A DNA stretch of 64,000 bases. Source: Archilochus colubris (Eukaryota > Chordata > Aves > Apodiformes > Trochilidae). Below are positions 26,101-38,639 of the stretch, one piece after another (positions within the stretch are counted from its first letter, which is position 1; the number at the start of each line of letters is the position of its first letter). The translations under genes were made by a program, and so were the position numbers. The notes beneath the pieces are model-generated. The model did no database searches, was not told the origin of the DNA, and was given only the letters and a program-made list of their open reading frames with translations. The stretch lies in assembly GCA_023079485.1 (NCBI GenBank), contig CM041085.1, positions 34,581,121 through 34,645,120 of the forward strand. Reading direction: 5' to 3'.

Positions 26101-26719
26101 CACATGCTGAGCCCATGCAATTGTTCATGGAGGTGGAAAGGACAGGGCCCCTCTTTCCTCCCCTCACCCATCTTTGACCAACCAACAGCTTGATTCAGCC
26201 CCCAGCAACTTGATTTCAGGTTACATCCAGCAGTGAACACAAGAGGTTTCAGCCAACAGAAATCAGCCCAAAGATCGACTGCTCTCAGCTGGTCTCAGAG
26301 GTGTCTGAGCTGCAACCCTGAAATAGCAACCATTAATCCCAGCAGTGGGAAGAGTGACAAACTTAGGTGGCTGTGTGTTCCTAGCACCCCAACCCTACCT
26401 CTCCCACAGCTGGCTTCTGGTCAGGTCTTGGCTTGAGCACCAGATGGGGATGGGTGCTGCCTGCACCACAAAAAGTATCAGCTGCACAGGCAGGAGGCCT
26501 TAACCAAAGAGAGGGCATGGAGCTGTGAAGATAGAAGGACTAAAACAGTTTCACTGGTGCTACATGATACAAAAGAGAGCAATGACCACAGATTGTGACT
26601 AGAAAGATTTGTCTCTATGCTTGCAAAAATCTTTTCCTCAGGAGGCACAGAAGTGCTGGAGCAGCTCCATGTACCAGGGGTGTTCCCCTGTTTTTGGGGT
26701 TTCCCCAGGACCCATCTGT
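20170..26719. other. Intergenic; GC-richer patch with overlapping frames at 24.6-25.2 kb
   Basis: No recognised exon. At 24568-25210 four frames of 129-170 codons overlap on both strands, which reflects stop-poor, GC-rich sequence more than coding. A poly(A) run of about 15 lies near 22585-22600. Confidence 0.5.
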
Positions 26720-26792
26720 TCAGCAAGAGTGTGGCTGGACCAGGTGATCTTCAGAGGTGCCTCCCTACCTGGGTCTGGAGATATTGTGATAT
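26720..26792 (+). mobile_element. Decayed CR1-like 3' end
   Basis: GTGGCTGGACCAGGTGATCTTCAGAGGTGCC, then a CCCTACCTGGG segment and ATTGTGAT, resembles a degraded CR1 3' UTR (GGACTAGATGATCTCCAGAGGT...). No coding part is recognisable. It could be coincidental similarity. Confidence 0.4.
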
Positions 26793-27117
26793 CCTCACCC
26801 AAAAGGAAGTGGATTTCCTGTGCTAGCCCTCTCAGGGAGGACTGATTGCACATTCCTAGGGTGCTGCCAGGAATCAGCAACAAGCCTCTGTTTTGAGAGG
26901 CATGAGTTCTGCCCCATCTCCTGGCATGTGACCCATTTTGGCTTTTAATACTCCCCTTTTGTCTTTTGTTACAGGAGCTGTGCAGTGTCATAATGCTTTA
27001 GAAGCTCCCTTCAAAAAGTGGCGATGGCTTTCTGCTCTCAAGAATCTTTTGAGTAAGTCCAACAACATCCCTCATTCCATTTCTCTTTCCTTATGAACAT
27101 CTCCACTGGTTTTGCAC

Positions 27118-27167
27118 CCCTTTTCCTCTCTCTTTCCCTTCCCTTTCCTTTCCCTTCCCTTTCCATG
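27118..27167 (+). repeat. Pyrimidine tract (CCTTTCCCTT units)
   Basis: A run of roughly 50 bases of C and T on the plus strand with imperfect CCCTTCCCTTTCC repeats. Confidence 0.8.
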
Positions 27168-29440
27168 TCTTAGTGAGAGAGAAATAAAACAAGAACCAGC
27201 AGTCTGTCTAAAATAGGTGCTTAGCATGGTAGAGGCTCAAAAACTGTAAGCCAAATGGCAAAAAGAGTTGCATAGATAGGATTAGAACTGTTTTTATCCC
27301 TGCCAAAAACTTTCATACTCCCAGAAGCCTTGTTAAAGATGGGGAAAGATTGATGTTGGCTGGAAATATTGTGTTAATAGAGAAAAATGCAAGTTCTGTA
27401 AAGGAAAAGTATTGTGTGTTAATCAAATTTAATAAAAAAGCAATGTGAAAGAAAAATACAGTAGTGTATCATGGGCAGAGTAAAAGTTACTTTGAAAGAA
27501 GTGATGTTTAACAAAACTTAGCACTTGTTCTCACTTTCTAAGACAGATTAAAAATATTTTAAAAACAAACACACAAACAAAAACAGACAAGCTGGGGAAA
27601 AAGTGTGTTTTCCTACATAAGAGGTAGCTATACAGGGAAGTTCGAAAAATATGTTACTGAAGGGGTGGGGAAGGAGAGAAAGAACAGAGTAATTTCACAG
27701 TTTGCAGTCCAAATTCTATCTACATGAGGAACAACTCCCCAGATACCAAAAAAATCTGTCCCATAAGCTGTGCAATATGGGGAACACTGCTTCATGGGAT
27801 TTTTTTGCTTCATGTGAACTCTGGGTGCCCTAAAACACTGCTTTTAAGGAAAAAATATGAAACAAGAATAAAGTCACTAGAATGCAAGTAGCTACTGGGA
27901 CACCATCCCTGGAAAGCAAAACAACCTCTCTTTGGACTAGAAAAGCAACCACACTGGGTTTAGGGTGCAGCATTTGAAACACCATTAAACATCTACTGCA
28001 GAAAGGATGCAAGGCTAGGAGTAAGAAAAAAGTCTGGGTTTTATTTTAAGTAAAAAAGGTAGGGAAAAGCAAAAAAACCCTAAAAAACTAAACCAACTGG
28101 CCTTCTTCAGAAGCAAAAACTTTTTCTTATCTCTGCCTTGGTGCCTCTACACCTCATCTTGGCTTCTTTGGGAGCAGAAGGGGAAGAACATACTTCTAAG
28201 GGCACAAGCTGACTTAAAAGTTACATCAAGGTGTACCTGCATTGTAGCCACCAGAAAATCACCTTTGTCCACCTAAATTCACTTTCAGTCAGCACATACA
28301 CCCATGGGAAGTCAACACAGCTAAAGGTAGAAGCACAGAGTGTGCAGGAACATGCCCAAGGGAGAAATAGCAAGTGCCAGTGCAGAATCCAGCCTTAATA
28401 ATCTGGTGTCAGGGTTTAACACAGTTTATTTTTCACAAACTCAAATCTGAGTGTGAAAATGCAGAACTCCAGCACCCCAGCCTTAGCAGGAGCAGCAGGG
28501 GCTGCTTCACTTTGACATCTTCACTTGGAAGGACAACTGTGTGGTTGAGGTGGTTGTTCCCAGCACCCAGGGGCTGCTGGGCTGTGAAACGGATGGTGCA
28601 GTGTCTGGCCACACTGCCCTGCATGATCAGCCTTTTTCTTGCCTGGAGAGGTGGTGAATCAAAACGAGGATGGAAACTTTACACTCCCAGGCTTGATCAC
28701 TGCTCATAGTTGTAGAACATGGCCAACTGCATGAACTAAACCAAGCAGAGAATGGTGTAGGGCAAACACATCCCAAGGCAGCAGAGAGCAAGGCAGTGAC
28801 TGGGTGGAGGGTTTGGGTGGGAAGCGAGTGGGACCTTTCATTCCTGCATGCACAGGATTCACAGTTGCTCAGGAAATCTTGCTGAGGAGATGTAAAAGCC
28901 CTTCTGTAGTTCTGACATTCAGGCAGGACCAGCAACACTACCCATCTTCATCCACAAAGGAGAGAGCTGCCCTGGCTTTGGGTGGGAGGTGCATTTCAGA
29001 GAGATGGTGCAGAGAGAGACCCTCATGGTACCCACTTGGGGCTTTTGGTGGGGAGCAAGAGGGAGGACAAGCCACTGCTGGACAATGAGTAAAGAGAAGA
29101 ATGCTTTGAAGAGTATCTTTGTAATGTTTTTTACATTACTTTGCTGGCTGGATGGCAGCATGGAGCATCTGTTTCCAGCTACAGAATTGCTCATGGAAAA
29201 TACTCTGGCTTCTGCAGAGGCTCCCTTCCCCCTCCCCAAGGCCTTTCCCCAAACCGCACCAGCACTGGATTGCAGCCTCCATCACTCAGGGTGTTTTGTC
29301 TGTAATCACTGGCAATAGATTTATATGTGGAGTCCAAATACATCCTCAAATTTAGTATTATAATGGTGTAATTTATGCTGCAAACAAAAGAGCTAAGGGG
29401 TCACAAGATTTGTCTCCCTGTGTTTAAGTTTGTTTCCCTG

Positions 29441-29541
29441 ATGGGTTTTTTTCTCTTCTTTCACTTTTGGGGAGTTTTGGTTTGGGCTTTTGTTGGGGAT
29501 TTTTTATGTATTTTGGTTTTTGTTTTGGGGTTTTTTTCTGC
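29441..29541 (+). repeat. T/G-rich low-complexity stretch
   Basis: About 100 bases dominated by TTTTGG and GGGGTTTTTT-type runs. Frames through it are Phe/Gly/Trp-rich and not credible genes. Confidence 0.65.
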
Positions 29542-30554
29542 CAGAGAAGCTGCTTCCTTGCAGCCTGACCGTGCAAGGCAAGAGAAAGGAGGTAGGCCAA
29601 GAGGAAGCAGAGATTCACCATGTCTTGTGCATTTAATTGTTTTTTATTTATGAGCTGTGGGCAGACAGTGGCTGCAGCCCATTAAAGTTTTCTTAGGAAA
29701 TAACAGACAGTTTTTTCCTTCCTGTGCCAGAAAGTTTTGCACCCTAAATAAAAACTGTGAGAGAGTGCAGCTCAGTAGTGGCACCCATGCTGCACATGTG
29801 TGTGACTGCCTAGCTTCAGACTCAGTTGTAACTCAGAGCTTTTTCTGCAGCTAGGGCAGCTAAGGGAAAGTACAAGAGCTCCAATGGAATCAGAAAAGCT
29901 GATAACAACAGATGCTTGCTCTGAAGGTGAAGACACCCACTCACCCACCTCTGTATCCTCTTACCTTCCCTGAACATGTGAGAAACCTCAAAGGAAAAAG
30001 AACAAATAGCAACAGGGTCTTGGAAGAGAAGAAGAGATGCTGCTACAATGAAAGGACATCAGATGGGAAACTCACTGCAAAGAAATGAAGTGTGAATCAC
30101 TACAAGAGGAATTATGATTCTTTTAATATACCTGGACACCAAAAGGCAGACATAGCTGCAGACACTCTGTGTCAGAAGCCTGGCACATATTATTACTATT
30201 ACTAAATATTTAATCTCAAGTCACTCGGAACATCTGGTCCTAAAAAAAAATCTCTGCAAGAAGACTGAGTATGGATCCCACTGCTGACAACAGTGAAAAG
30301 GCAGATAAATCTTTACTTCTGCTCATGATATGAGGAATCCACCATCAATATTTTTCCACCCCATATATGCTTGGCACAGGATGCTGCAGGCATGAAAGTC
30401 AACTTGGGTTCAAGGGACAACTTTACAAGTTCATGAACCAAAGATAAATTCAAGAGCTATTATGTATAAAATCACTTCCTTCTGGCTCAGGCATGTGCTG
30501 TTAGAGGATAGGGAAGCATCCCTTTGCATTAGCTCCAGTCTTATCCCATTCCCT

Positions 30555-30645
30555 GGCTTCCAGTGTTAGAGACTGGTAGAACATGGGTTGCTGGGCTGGG
30601 TGAAACTCTGTCCTGACCCACTTGGTTGCTCTTATGTTCCTGGAG
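30555..30645 (+). mobile_element. Ancient CR1/SINE-type 3' tail
   Basis: The stretch GGTTGCTGGGCTGGGTGAAACT, then CTGTCCTGACCCACTTGGTTG and CTCTTATGTTCCTGG, resembles the old reptilian LINE/SINE tail GACCCAGTATGGC..TTCTTATGTTC, well known from turtle repeats. The body to the left is not recognisable. This is a memory-based match to a conserved tail motif. Confidence 0.4.
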
Positions 30646-31650
30646 ATGTATTTTATAACATGGCTGGTCAATTAATCTCACACCTCTTCTAAAGTCTTCC
30701 TTCCATGAAAGAGCATCTCAGGTCTTACCTACATAGTAGTTTTTTCACTGCTGTAGCTATTAAGTGTTTTAATAACTCTGAGCCAATGAGGCACCCAATG
30801 CTGTAATAGTGTATTTTGACTTTGCTAAAACCATTTTTTTTAATTTTCAACAGATTAAAATAAATCTCAACAAGCCACTCAACACACAGTATACTACACT
30901 TATACTCTCCTATCTAGCCACACCAGCTTAAATACACGTAAATGGTCTATTGGTGATGGCATTTTGCATTAATAGCTCCTTGGGGACACTTTGCATCATG
31001 AAACTGCTGCTGCTGTGGACAGGAATTATTTCTTGAGAGAATATAGGGAGGTCCTGAAAAGCTTCACATGTCTAGCTTGCCACTCTGCACGCCACCAGGC
31101 AGACAGAAGGTTCTTCATTATGGGGTGAAACACCACAGCACTGACACTCAGTGTCAGCACTCATGCCATCTTTTCCCTGGAAAGGTTCCTTGGAGTAAAA
31201 GGATGCCTTCGAGGCATCCAGGCCCCGTGTGAGAAGAGCACTTTGTTCCACTGCACTAAGAAGAACAAACTTAAACTTAGATTTTGAATGGTTTTGCAAT
31301 ACAAGTATAAATAGGAATTACTTTACAACACATACTTTGCACCTTGCAGTGACAGAATGTGCTCAAAGTTGTTCTTTCCATTTGTCTGTTCCTGCTTCCA
31401 ACAATATGATTCAACCTTGCACACCATTCACAGCCTGAACCTTGTGAGGGTTATTTTACATCCACACACTGGCAGAGATGAGAAAGTCTTTTGGCCATAA
31501 GGCCATACTCAATGTTTAAAACAAAATCATATGGAAAATATATTGGGAATACTGAACATTTTAAAGAGAATTTAGAGCAGCTGGTTTCTGATAAGAGACA
31601 GCATAGAAGAAGTTGGTAAAGAGTCATAGTATCCCAAACAAAGCTCCAAA

Positions 31651-32397
31651 TTGAAGATAGCCCCTTTCCTAACACGGTTTGGCATTAACCAGCCTCCTAA
31701 CACAACAAACAATATATACCCCAAGGTTAAGGCAACCAGCTTTCCAGGGTCAGTCCATTCACTCCACCCGTGTGCTCACCACAGGAAAGCATTTAAAGCC
31801 TCTTGGGCTGATCCCAAAGGCCAGGGCTGTGCCAGTCCACATCATAAAAAAGAAAAAAGTGGAGGAGCAGCACGGTTTTGGTTGGCACCACGTTGTGTGG
31901 CTCCCTCCTTGGTATTCACTGCTCTGGAGGAAGAGCACAGCTATGGTGGACAGGCTGCTGAGAACCATCAGGACAGCCCATGCCAAACACACTGGCCAGG
32001 GCTGGTGCTTTCACTTGTTGGCAGCACACCTCCATCCATACCCTTGTCACCTGCAGGCAGGATGGCTGCCTTGCCCACCCCCAGGGCTCGTAGCTCCAGT
32101 GCAGCAGGGGCAGAAGCTGGTGGAGGCTGTGCCATGTCCCTGCCCTGGGTGCAAGGAGAAGGGAGCAAGGAATGGGGTCCCCTCACCGTGGGCTGCCCTC
32201 CTGGGCCAGTGATGTCCTCAACCAGTGGCTCCTGCCAGCACTGCTGTTTTATCTCTGGAATGCTCTTGGCTTCCTCCTGTGCAGCTGTGCTCTCCACATC
32301 AGAAGAGATTTTTCAAAGAAAAGTGAAATTAGTAAAAATTAAGATAATTGAACTCATTTTTGTTTTACCAGAGAGACTGTTTGTGGTTAGCAAATAG
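31651..32397 (+). other. Unassigned long open frame (248 codons)
   Basis: It runs from ATG at 31651 to TAG. The predicted product has no signal peptide, membrane segment or domain I recognise. The middle is Gly/Ala/Ser/Pro/Cys-rich and the ends are from AT-rich DNA. A second plus-strand frame (31679-32212) and minus-strand frames overlap it, which argues for stop-poor composition. No clear splice sites, Kozak context or near poly(A) signal decide it. It is probably non-coding, but it is the least likely frame in the window to arise by chance. Confidence 0.12.
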
Positions 32398-33093
32398 ACA
32401 GAAATGTTATAAAATATTTTCTAACAGTACCCTATAGAGATGACTTGTCTGTAAAGCATGAAGTAAACTGGCAGGAAATCACCACATTGACTTAATAAAA
32501 CATAACATTAACTGACACCAAAAAAACAACCTAGTTAAGAAGCAGAAAACTTTACAACCTCAGTTATTTGAAAAATACAGAGGTACCCCAGCTATTAAAT
32601 AGAAAGGGATCATTAGGGTAATTTGCACTATTTGGTTCACTGCTATTAAATATGATGCCATGAATGCATTGGGTTGTAGTTTCTTGGACGCTATTATTCT
32701 CCAGACTACTCCTGCTTAAAAAAATACTTAAAAGACTAAATGCCATTTTGAAACCATGCAATGTTTTGCAACACTCATTTAGAAATATTTCCAGCTGAGC
32801 CATTCAAGTCTTCAGGGTTTACAGAGCATGTATCTTCCCAGGGCATAATGGTACATATGTTCTTGACATACTCCCTGGCTCAGGTTGGGTTAACTAGAGA
32901 TCCTGCTAGAAGAAGGCATTGTTAATCCTTTCTGTCTTTTAATTGGGATTTTGCAAGAACATCTGTGTACAGAAAAGTTGGAAGAAGATAGCTATTTGTC
33001 CACAGCTATGTTTTTGCACCAACGTAGTCCATAGGAAACCCGTGGATGAGACAAGAGTCCAGCACAGCTGGCACTACACAGGTGTGAGACAAA

Positions 33094-33331
33094 TCATATC
33101 ATAGAATCCTAGAATGGTTTGGGTTGGAAAGGACCCTAAAGATCATCTCATTCCAACCCCCCTGCATGGGCAGGGACACCTCCCACTAGCTCAGGTTGCT
33201 CAAGGCCCCATCCAAACTGACCTTGAACACTTCCAGGGAGGGGGCAGCCACAATTGCCTCAGGCAACCTGTTCCAGTGTCTCACCACCCTCAAATTTTAA
33301 ATTAAAGAATTTCTTCTTAATGTCTAACCTA
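33094..33331 (-). mobile_element. CR1 LINE 3' fragment, antisense to plus strand
   Basis: The plus strand shows ATCATAGAATCCTAGAATGG (reverse of the CR1 terminal repeat), GGAAAGGACCCTAAAGATC, CCCTGCATGGGCAGGGACACC and AACCTGTTCCAGTGTCTCACC. It is truncated inside the coding end, exactly where an A-rich tract begins. Confidence 0.95.
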
Positions 33332-33366
33332 AAAAAAAAAAAATTAAAAAAATAAAAAAAAGAAGG
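33330..33366 (+). repeat. A-rich tract abutting CR1 truncation point
   Basis: About 36 bases consist almost only of A, with a few T and G, directly following the antisense CR1 end. Avian CR1 does not normally have a poly(A) tail, and this tract is at the 5' (truncated) side of the element. Confidence 0.85.
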
Positions 33367-34258
33367 AAAAACAGCTGAAGATATTATTACCAATAGCTCT
33401 TAAGAAGTAGCCCTGAAGCATCTCTCAACACAAAACTCAAAAACATTCTTGTTCACCCTAGTCCTGGCTTAGCCCCCTGTGCCATGGGGCCTGGAAGAGC
33501 ATCAGTTTCTGATGTTCTGCCTGTCATGAGCACCTTTCTGTTCAAATGGTTGGTGAGGTGAGATCAGTACTGATTCATAGCAAGAGGTGCTGCAAGCAAG
33601 CCCCTGTGATACTACAGCTGTTGTTATTTTACATGCAATATTGCAGTCCCAAATCTTGAGTCTTTGAGTTGGGACTCTACTTTGAGCAGGGACTCTAGGA
33701 TACCAATCATCTTGATAGGATTATCAGCAGAAGGCTCAACATAACCCCACCTGAGGTTGTTCACGATCCTAAAGTCTTGCTGAAAAGGCTTATTCCATAA
33801 CTGGATATGTACTGTCCCTATTCTTCTCCATCCTTCTCACTGTCTGAATTGTCTGTTTTAGCACATCTCCTTTAATACACGGTCAGTCATTTGTTCACTT
33901 TTAAATGTACAACTCCCCTTGGAGAGTCAGCAGTTTCCTTGTCTCTTTCTAAATACAAGCACAGCACACAGTGGGGTGTCAAGGATGCTTCCAGCTCCCT
34001 CTTCACCAGGCAGACACAACACTTAAGAGGCACCCCAGGTGCAACAACAAATACAGACACCACAATTTTTTTTCCCCAGTCCCTAGACAGTCACAGGAAG
34101 AGAGAAAGATGAGGGGTTTTATAGGTGGTGTGTGTTTAAAGAATGTCTAGTACCATGGATTATAGCAAGTAACTAAGACTCCTGAGTGATGAAATAATAT
34201 AAAGAGACTTTTTCAGAGAACTAAGTAATTACATGGAGCAAACATATGGGGCAATTCT
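33367..34258. other. Short unique spacer between two CR1 copies
   Basis: About 890 bp of unique sequence without a recognised gene or repeat. Confidence 0.6.
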
Positions 34259-34655
34259 CATCATAGAATGGATTAGGTTGGAAGGGGCCTCAGAGATCAT
34301 CTACTCCAACCTCCCTGCCATGGGCAGGGTTGCCTCTCATCTAGACAAGGTTGCTCAAACCCTCATCCAACCTGGCCTCAAGCACTTCCAGGGATTGTGA
34401 AGTGTTCCACAACTTCCCTGGGCAATCTGTTCCAGAGACTCACCACCCTCGTACTAAAGAACTTCTTCCTAATATCCAAGCTAAACCTATTCTCCTTCAG
34501 TTTAAATACATTTTCCCTTGTCCTGCCACTGGACACTTACGAAAAGTCTCTCTCTAGCCATCCTGTAGGCTTCCTTCAGGTATTCAATGGCAGCTGTAAG
34601 GTTTGCCCAAAGTCTTCTCTTCCTCAGGCTGAATTGATTCAGTGATCTCTCCTAA
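34259..34655 (-). mobile_element. CR1 LINE 3' fragment, antisense to plus strand
   Basis: On the plus strand it begins TCATAGAATGGATTAGGTTG and includes CTGCCATGGGCAGGG, a GACAAGGTTGCTCAAACCC segment, AACTTCTTCCTAATATCC and TTTCCCTTGTCCTGCC. It runs into the conserved CTTCTCTTCCTCAGGCTGAA that encodes the FSLEKR-type motif in reverse. The frame is broken. Confidence 0.95.
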
Positions 34656-37600
34656 ATTCTAAAATGGTGGGTCATTGTTCTAAAAAGAGGTTATTCTGAA
34701 TGCCAACATACAAAGATTTAATATGCTTTTTCCCTTAGGCTAGACTGAAAAAAAAATTGGCTGCCCTTTCCTGGAGTTAACAGCAAACACGTCACATTCA
34801 TCATCTTGCCACTTATGTTCAAAAACTAGGAACTTAACTGTTCTTAAATAGGTTGGTTTGGCCCTCCTAGAACTGCAGATGGATTGTGGTTTATATGCAG
34901 TCTTATCTGCTAGAAGTGACTAATATTAGAATAACATGGCACTACAGTCTTGGAACACTGGAAAGCTGGTGAGATCCCAGCCCCAGATTCTCCTGCTTAC
35001 ACACTGCTGGTAATTTCAGTGGTGTTTGTGCTACTACTGTGATTTATGTTTATAGTTCCCAGATAAGTTACCACAAAGGAAAAAAAAAATTGACAAATTT
35101 TCCTAGTTGTTTTTTTCCCTCCCAGGATCAGAATTCCTTTCGAAAAAAGATGACTATTCTCTCCCCACAGCTATGAATTCCTCAGCCAGCTCCTCTGTTA
35201 CCGTGCAGTCTGCTGGGCATATTCCAGAATTATTTCTGAAGTTTTCTCAGACTTCCATATAAGTCAAAAAATTCCACAGTCCTATTCCATGCCAGCATGA
35301 CAACCGACCCTTACTGTTTAGTATGAATTTTTGAAGCACCCATTTCCCATGACGCTGAGCTGCCAGTTACACTGAGCAGTACATTAAGGACATAAAGTCT
35401 GCATAAGCAAACATTTGAAGGCAAACAAATTACTGCCAGGCTCCAAGTCAAGCATGACTTGAAGCACTCTGTGAAAATAGATGCAGTGTCCTCAGCAAGC
35501 TGATGTTCATGGTCAGGGCTTCCTACCCTGGACCAGGACCCTCATGTCAAAGGCAAAGTGTGGCTCCCAGGCCTGCCATGGGCTGGGGGTGCAAGGCAAG
35601 TGCCTGCTCACAGCCCCTACATCCCTGCTCCCTGCTAAAAGAGGGAATTAGCCAACAATAACACTATTTGTTTTGTTGCCATCTCAGTAGACACTCTAAT
35701 AGAGCTAATAGGAAAAAGAAACCTCACCAGAGAAGGGAAAGGTCAGAAGGCTAATAAAATAAATACAGCTATTGTGTGTTCACTTGGCAGTTAAGAAAGC
35801 AGTGTGATTTTCTTTTCTCTCTTCTCTAGTAGTAAAAGAGTCCACTGACAAATCCAAAATGAAATTTCAGCATTCCCACAAGGTTCGTTATTGACAGCCA
35901 CATCATTGCACAGTTAGAAATTTTAGATATTTAAGTTTACATTTTCTGGATTTCCCCCTCATTTAATTTCTTTGGGTTTTTTCTGCCAGCCAGTTCTGGC
36001 TATCAATGAGAAGCAGTGTCATCCATGAGAAAATGTTTTCCAAGAAGATAGTTTTATGCCAAGAGCCCTCTATTGCTCTTGATGGGTGCAACTGGGCAGC
36101 TGCTGTCCTTCTTTAGCATTGACCAGTGAGGTAATTCATGGTTATTTCATCTTCAAGCTTGTGAGTGTTCCTCTGCTTGTAATCAAACACCTGCTGAAGT
36201 GTTTGGCTGGAGTGGGGCTTTGAGTGGACAAAACAGAGTTTTACTTGTGAGCACATTCCTCTGCAGCACTGAATCAACACTATGGGGCTGCTGGACTCAG
36301 GGACACTCATTCCTGTCAAAGAGTACACAGGCACATCTATATATATACATACATATATATACATATCCCAGGTATCCGAGAGTCACCAGGAGCACACAGG
36401 CCTGGAATTTTATCCTCTTAACGGTAACAAAACTACGACAGTGCTGGAAAAGGTGTCTCTGTGGATAAGGGATTTAAATGCAGCTTCTGTTCCTCTCCTG
36501 GAAGGATGCCCCTGCACTCCGCTGCTTTCCAGCCAGGGTTAGGAAGCAGCAACAGCAGCCTGGGGCTACAAACATATGGGCACCTTGGGAGGATTTAAAG
36601 GGTACTTTTAGGCAGGACATATGGCCAAGGTAACATACCCTCCTGCACTGCCAGACCTCTGTTCTCCTCATAGTCAGAGAAGAGATGAAGGCAGCTGTTG
36701 TATGACACCTGACCACAGGACACTGGGCTAGAAATAGATCCTCAACAGCACAGTTGAAATTGAGGGAGAGAGTAGCCTGAAAGGTTTAAAATGACATGGC
36801 CACACTTAAGAGCACTGGTTTGTTCCCAGGAACTAAGGCAGAACCTGCTGCAATTAAATCCTTCCAGGTTTGCAGAAGGACACACTCAGGATACATTCTG
36901 CCTTTCATGTTGACCAGCACACTTCTCAGACTCCTGCACAATCATCAGCCAAAGCAGTGGTGTCAACCATGTCCCTTAAAAGCCCAAATAAAAGGCTTCG
37001 TTTAAAAATCTGTTAAACACATGAGGAAGCTCCATCTTGACCTTGTACAGCAAGTAAACTGATGCAAATAAACACCCAGCCCAGTGCCCTGGGTTAGGAG
37101 GAGGCCTGTGTTCTGGTGGGATACACTTCCCTCCCAGCATCCTAGAGTAGAAGGAACACGTGTCATGCCAGCCATCCCTTTGCAGCAAAGGAGCTTTTTC
37201 CTAGGCATTATGTTCATTGTTTTAAAGGATCCACTTCAGGGCTTTTCACATCAACCATAACATGGTTATGTCATGATTACAAAAAACTACTTTTGTAGTC
37301 TATGCAGTATATTTTGTTTCATAGGTAACAGCATATCCTGCCTCAACTTCTCTTAACTTTATGTCATTCCTCTAAAAATCCAAAAGACTGAGGTTCTCCA
37401 CAGAGTTAATGGGATGCTCTGGTAAGTAAAGAAGGGTTTAGGCATCACTCACAGGTGCTTTTACTCTGCACATAGCACTGGTGAAGGCTGGACAAGAAGA
37501 GCTGTAAGCACCAGGCTTGACAACCATGCATACAAAGGGATGCTGGAAAAATGAAGCAAGTTTATAGATTACCTACAAGAAAAATCTCACTTTTGGTTGG

Positions 37601-38639
37601 TGATTGTGTTCATGCAATTGGTGACAGACAATATAGGAGATGTCCTCTGGCAGCTCAGTTAAATAAAGCAAAGCATGGGAACACGCCACTGCCTTGTGAA
37701 CGTCTTGGTTAGGTTTTACTCTCCAGAAAAAAAACATTTCTCACCAAAAATAACCCATCTTCTTGGAAACCTGAGCTTCCTGCATTCATTACAGCTCTTA
37801 TTACATACATACTACAGTTCCTTAGTTTTCCCATGAGAGTTTCCAACCCAAATTCCTTATTCTACTGGGAAAAAAATTTCCTTCGGCATGGTTCAGATGA
37901 GGTTTAGCTATTGCTGTCTCTAAAGAAAGATCATCTTCTCTTTTGAGGCTCGCTTGTACCACATAGGATTGGTTGGCCTTGAAAAATCATGTTGTTTCAT
38001 ACACTTTACTGTTGGGGTTTGGACTAGCCCAAGGAATCCTACAAGGTTACACACATCAGAAAGAGGGAGTCAAGGATTCGATTGAAATTCTCAGCTTCTG
38101 GAGGGAGGGAGAAATCAATTTCTCATGAGGGAGAAAGACAGGAAGAGTAAAGCATATGTTGTGGGAATTGAGAAAGGAAAGAAATATACATTAAATTTAC
38201 TGGCTTTAAAACACAAGGCGACACTGTGATCATCTAATTCATATGAATTCCTGCCTAAACCAGGCCATTACATAACTGATTACCCTCAAACAAATACATG
38301 GTTTGTTCCTCTACAGCTGTATTTCCAGGTATATTCAGAAACAGAGAATTTACTTGCATGCCAGTAAAGCAGTATCTTACCAGCATCACCCATTCACGTT
38401 TTGGGAATATATTATTATTCTCCTTTCCAGACGCTGGGTGTGAATTCTTGTGCAAAATACCTTGCACATGGCCAACGCATTCACTAGGGGACCTCAGAAG
38501 AACACAAGATGTCCCAGACCTCTTGTTAGAGAACATATACTGCTATTTAATATTCTTCTAAGTCAACAGCCCTCAGAGGAAGAACTCAGATTTGTCTAGG
38601 AACTCTTATTACCACAGGGATATTTATGGCTGTGCCTTA
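34656..38639. other. Intergenic, nothing recognised
   Basis: Unique AT-rich sequence. Frames are all under 95 codons. The only repeat is the microsatellite at 36335-36366. Confidence 0.55.
36335..36366 (+). repeat. (AT/AC) microsatellite
   Basis: A short TATATATACATACATATATATACATAT-like alternating run of roughly 30 bases. Confidence 0.8.

Larger units (their letters stand above)
26793..33093. other. Intergenic; unassigned 248-codon frame inside
   Basis: No known gene. The longest open frame of the window, 31651-32397 on the plus strand, is here and has no recognised domain. The old repeat tail near 30555-30645 is listed separately. Confidence 0.5.

Noticed and set aside
28403..28420. TGTCAGGGTTTAACAC, like the first bases of some avian LTRs
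   Set aside because: No further LTR-like sequence follows, and no matching end or poly(A) signal was found at a sensible distance.
12950..30190. Shared TCAGAAGCCTGGCACA near 12950 and 30174
   Set aside because: A single 16-base match between two places in 64 kb is close to chance expectation, and the flanks do not align.
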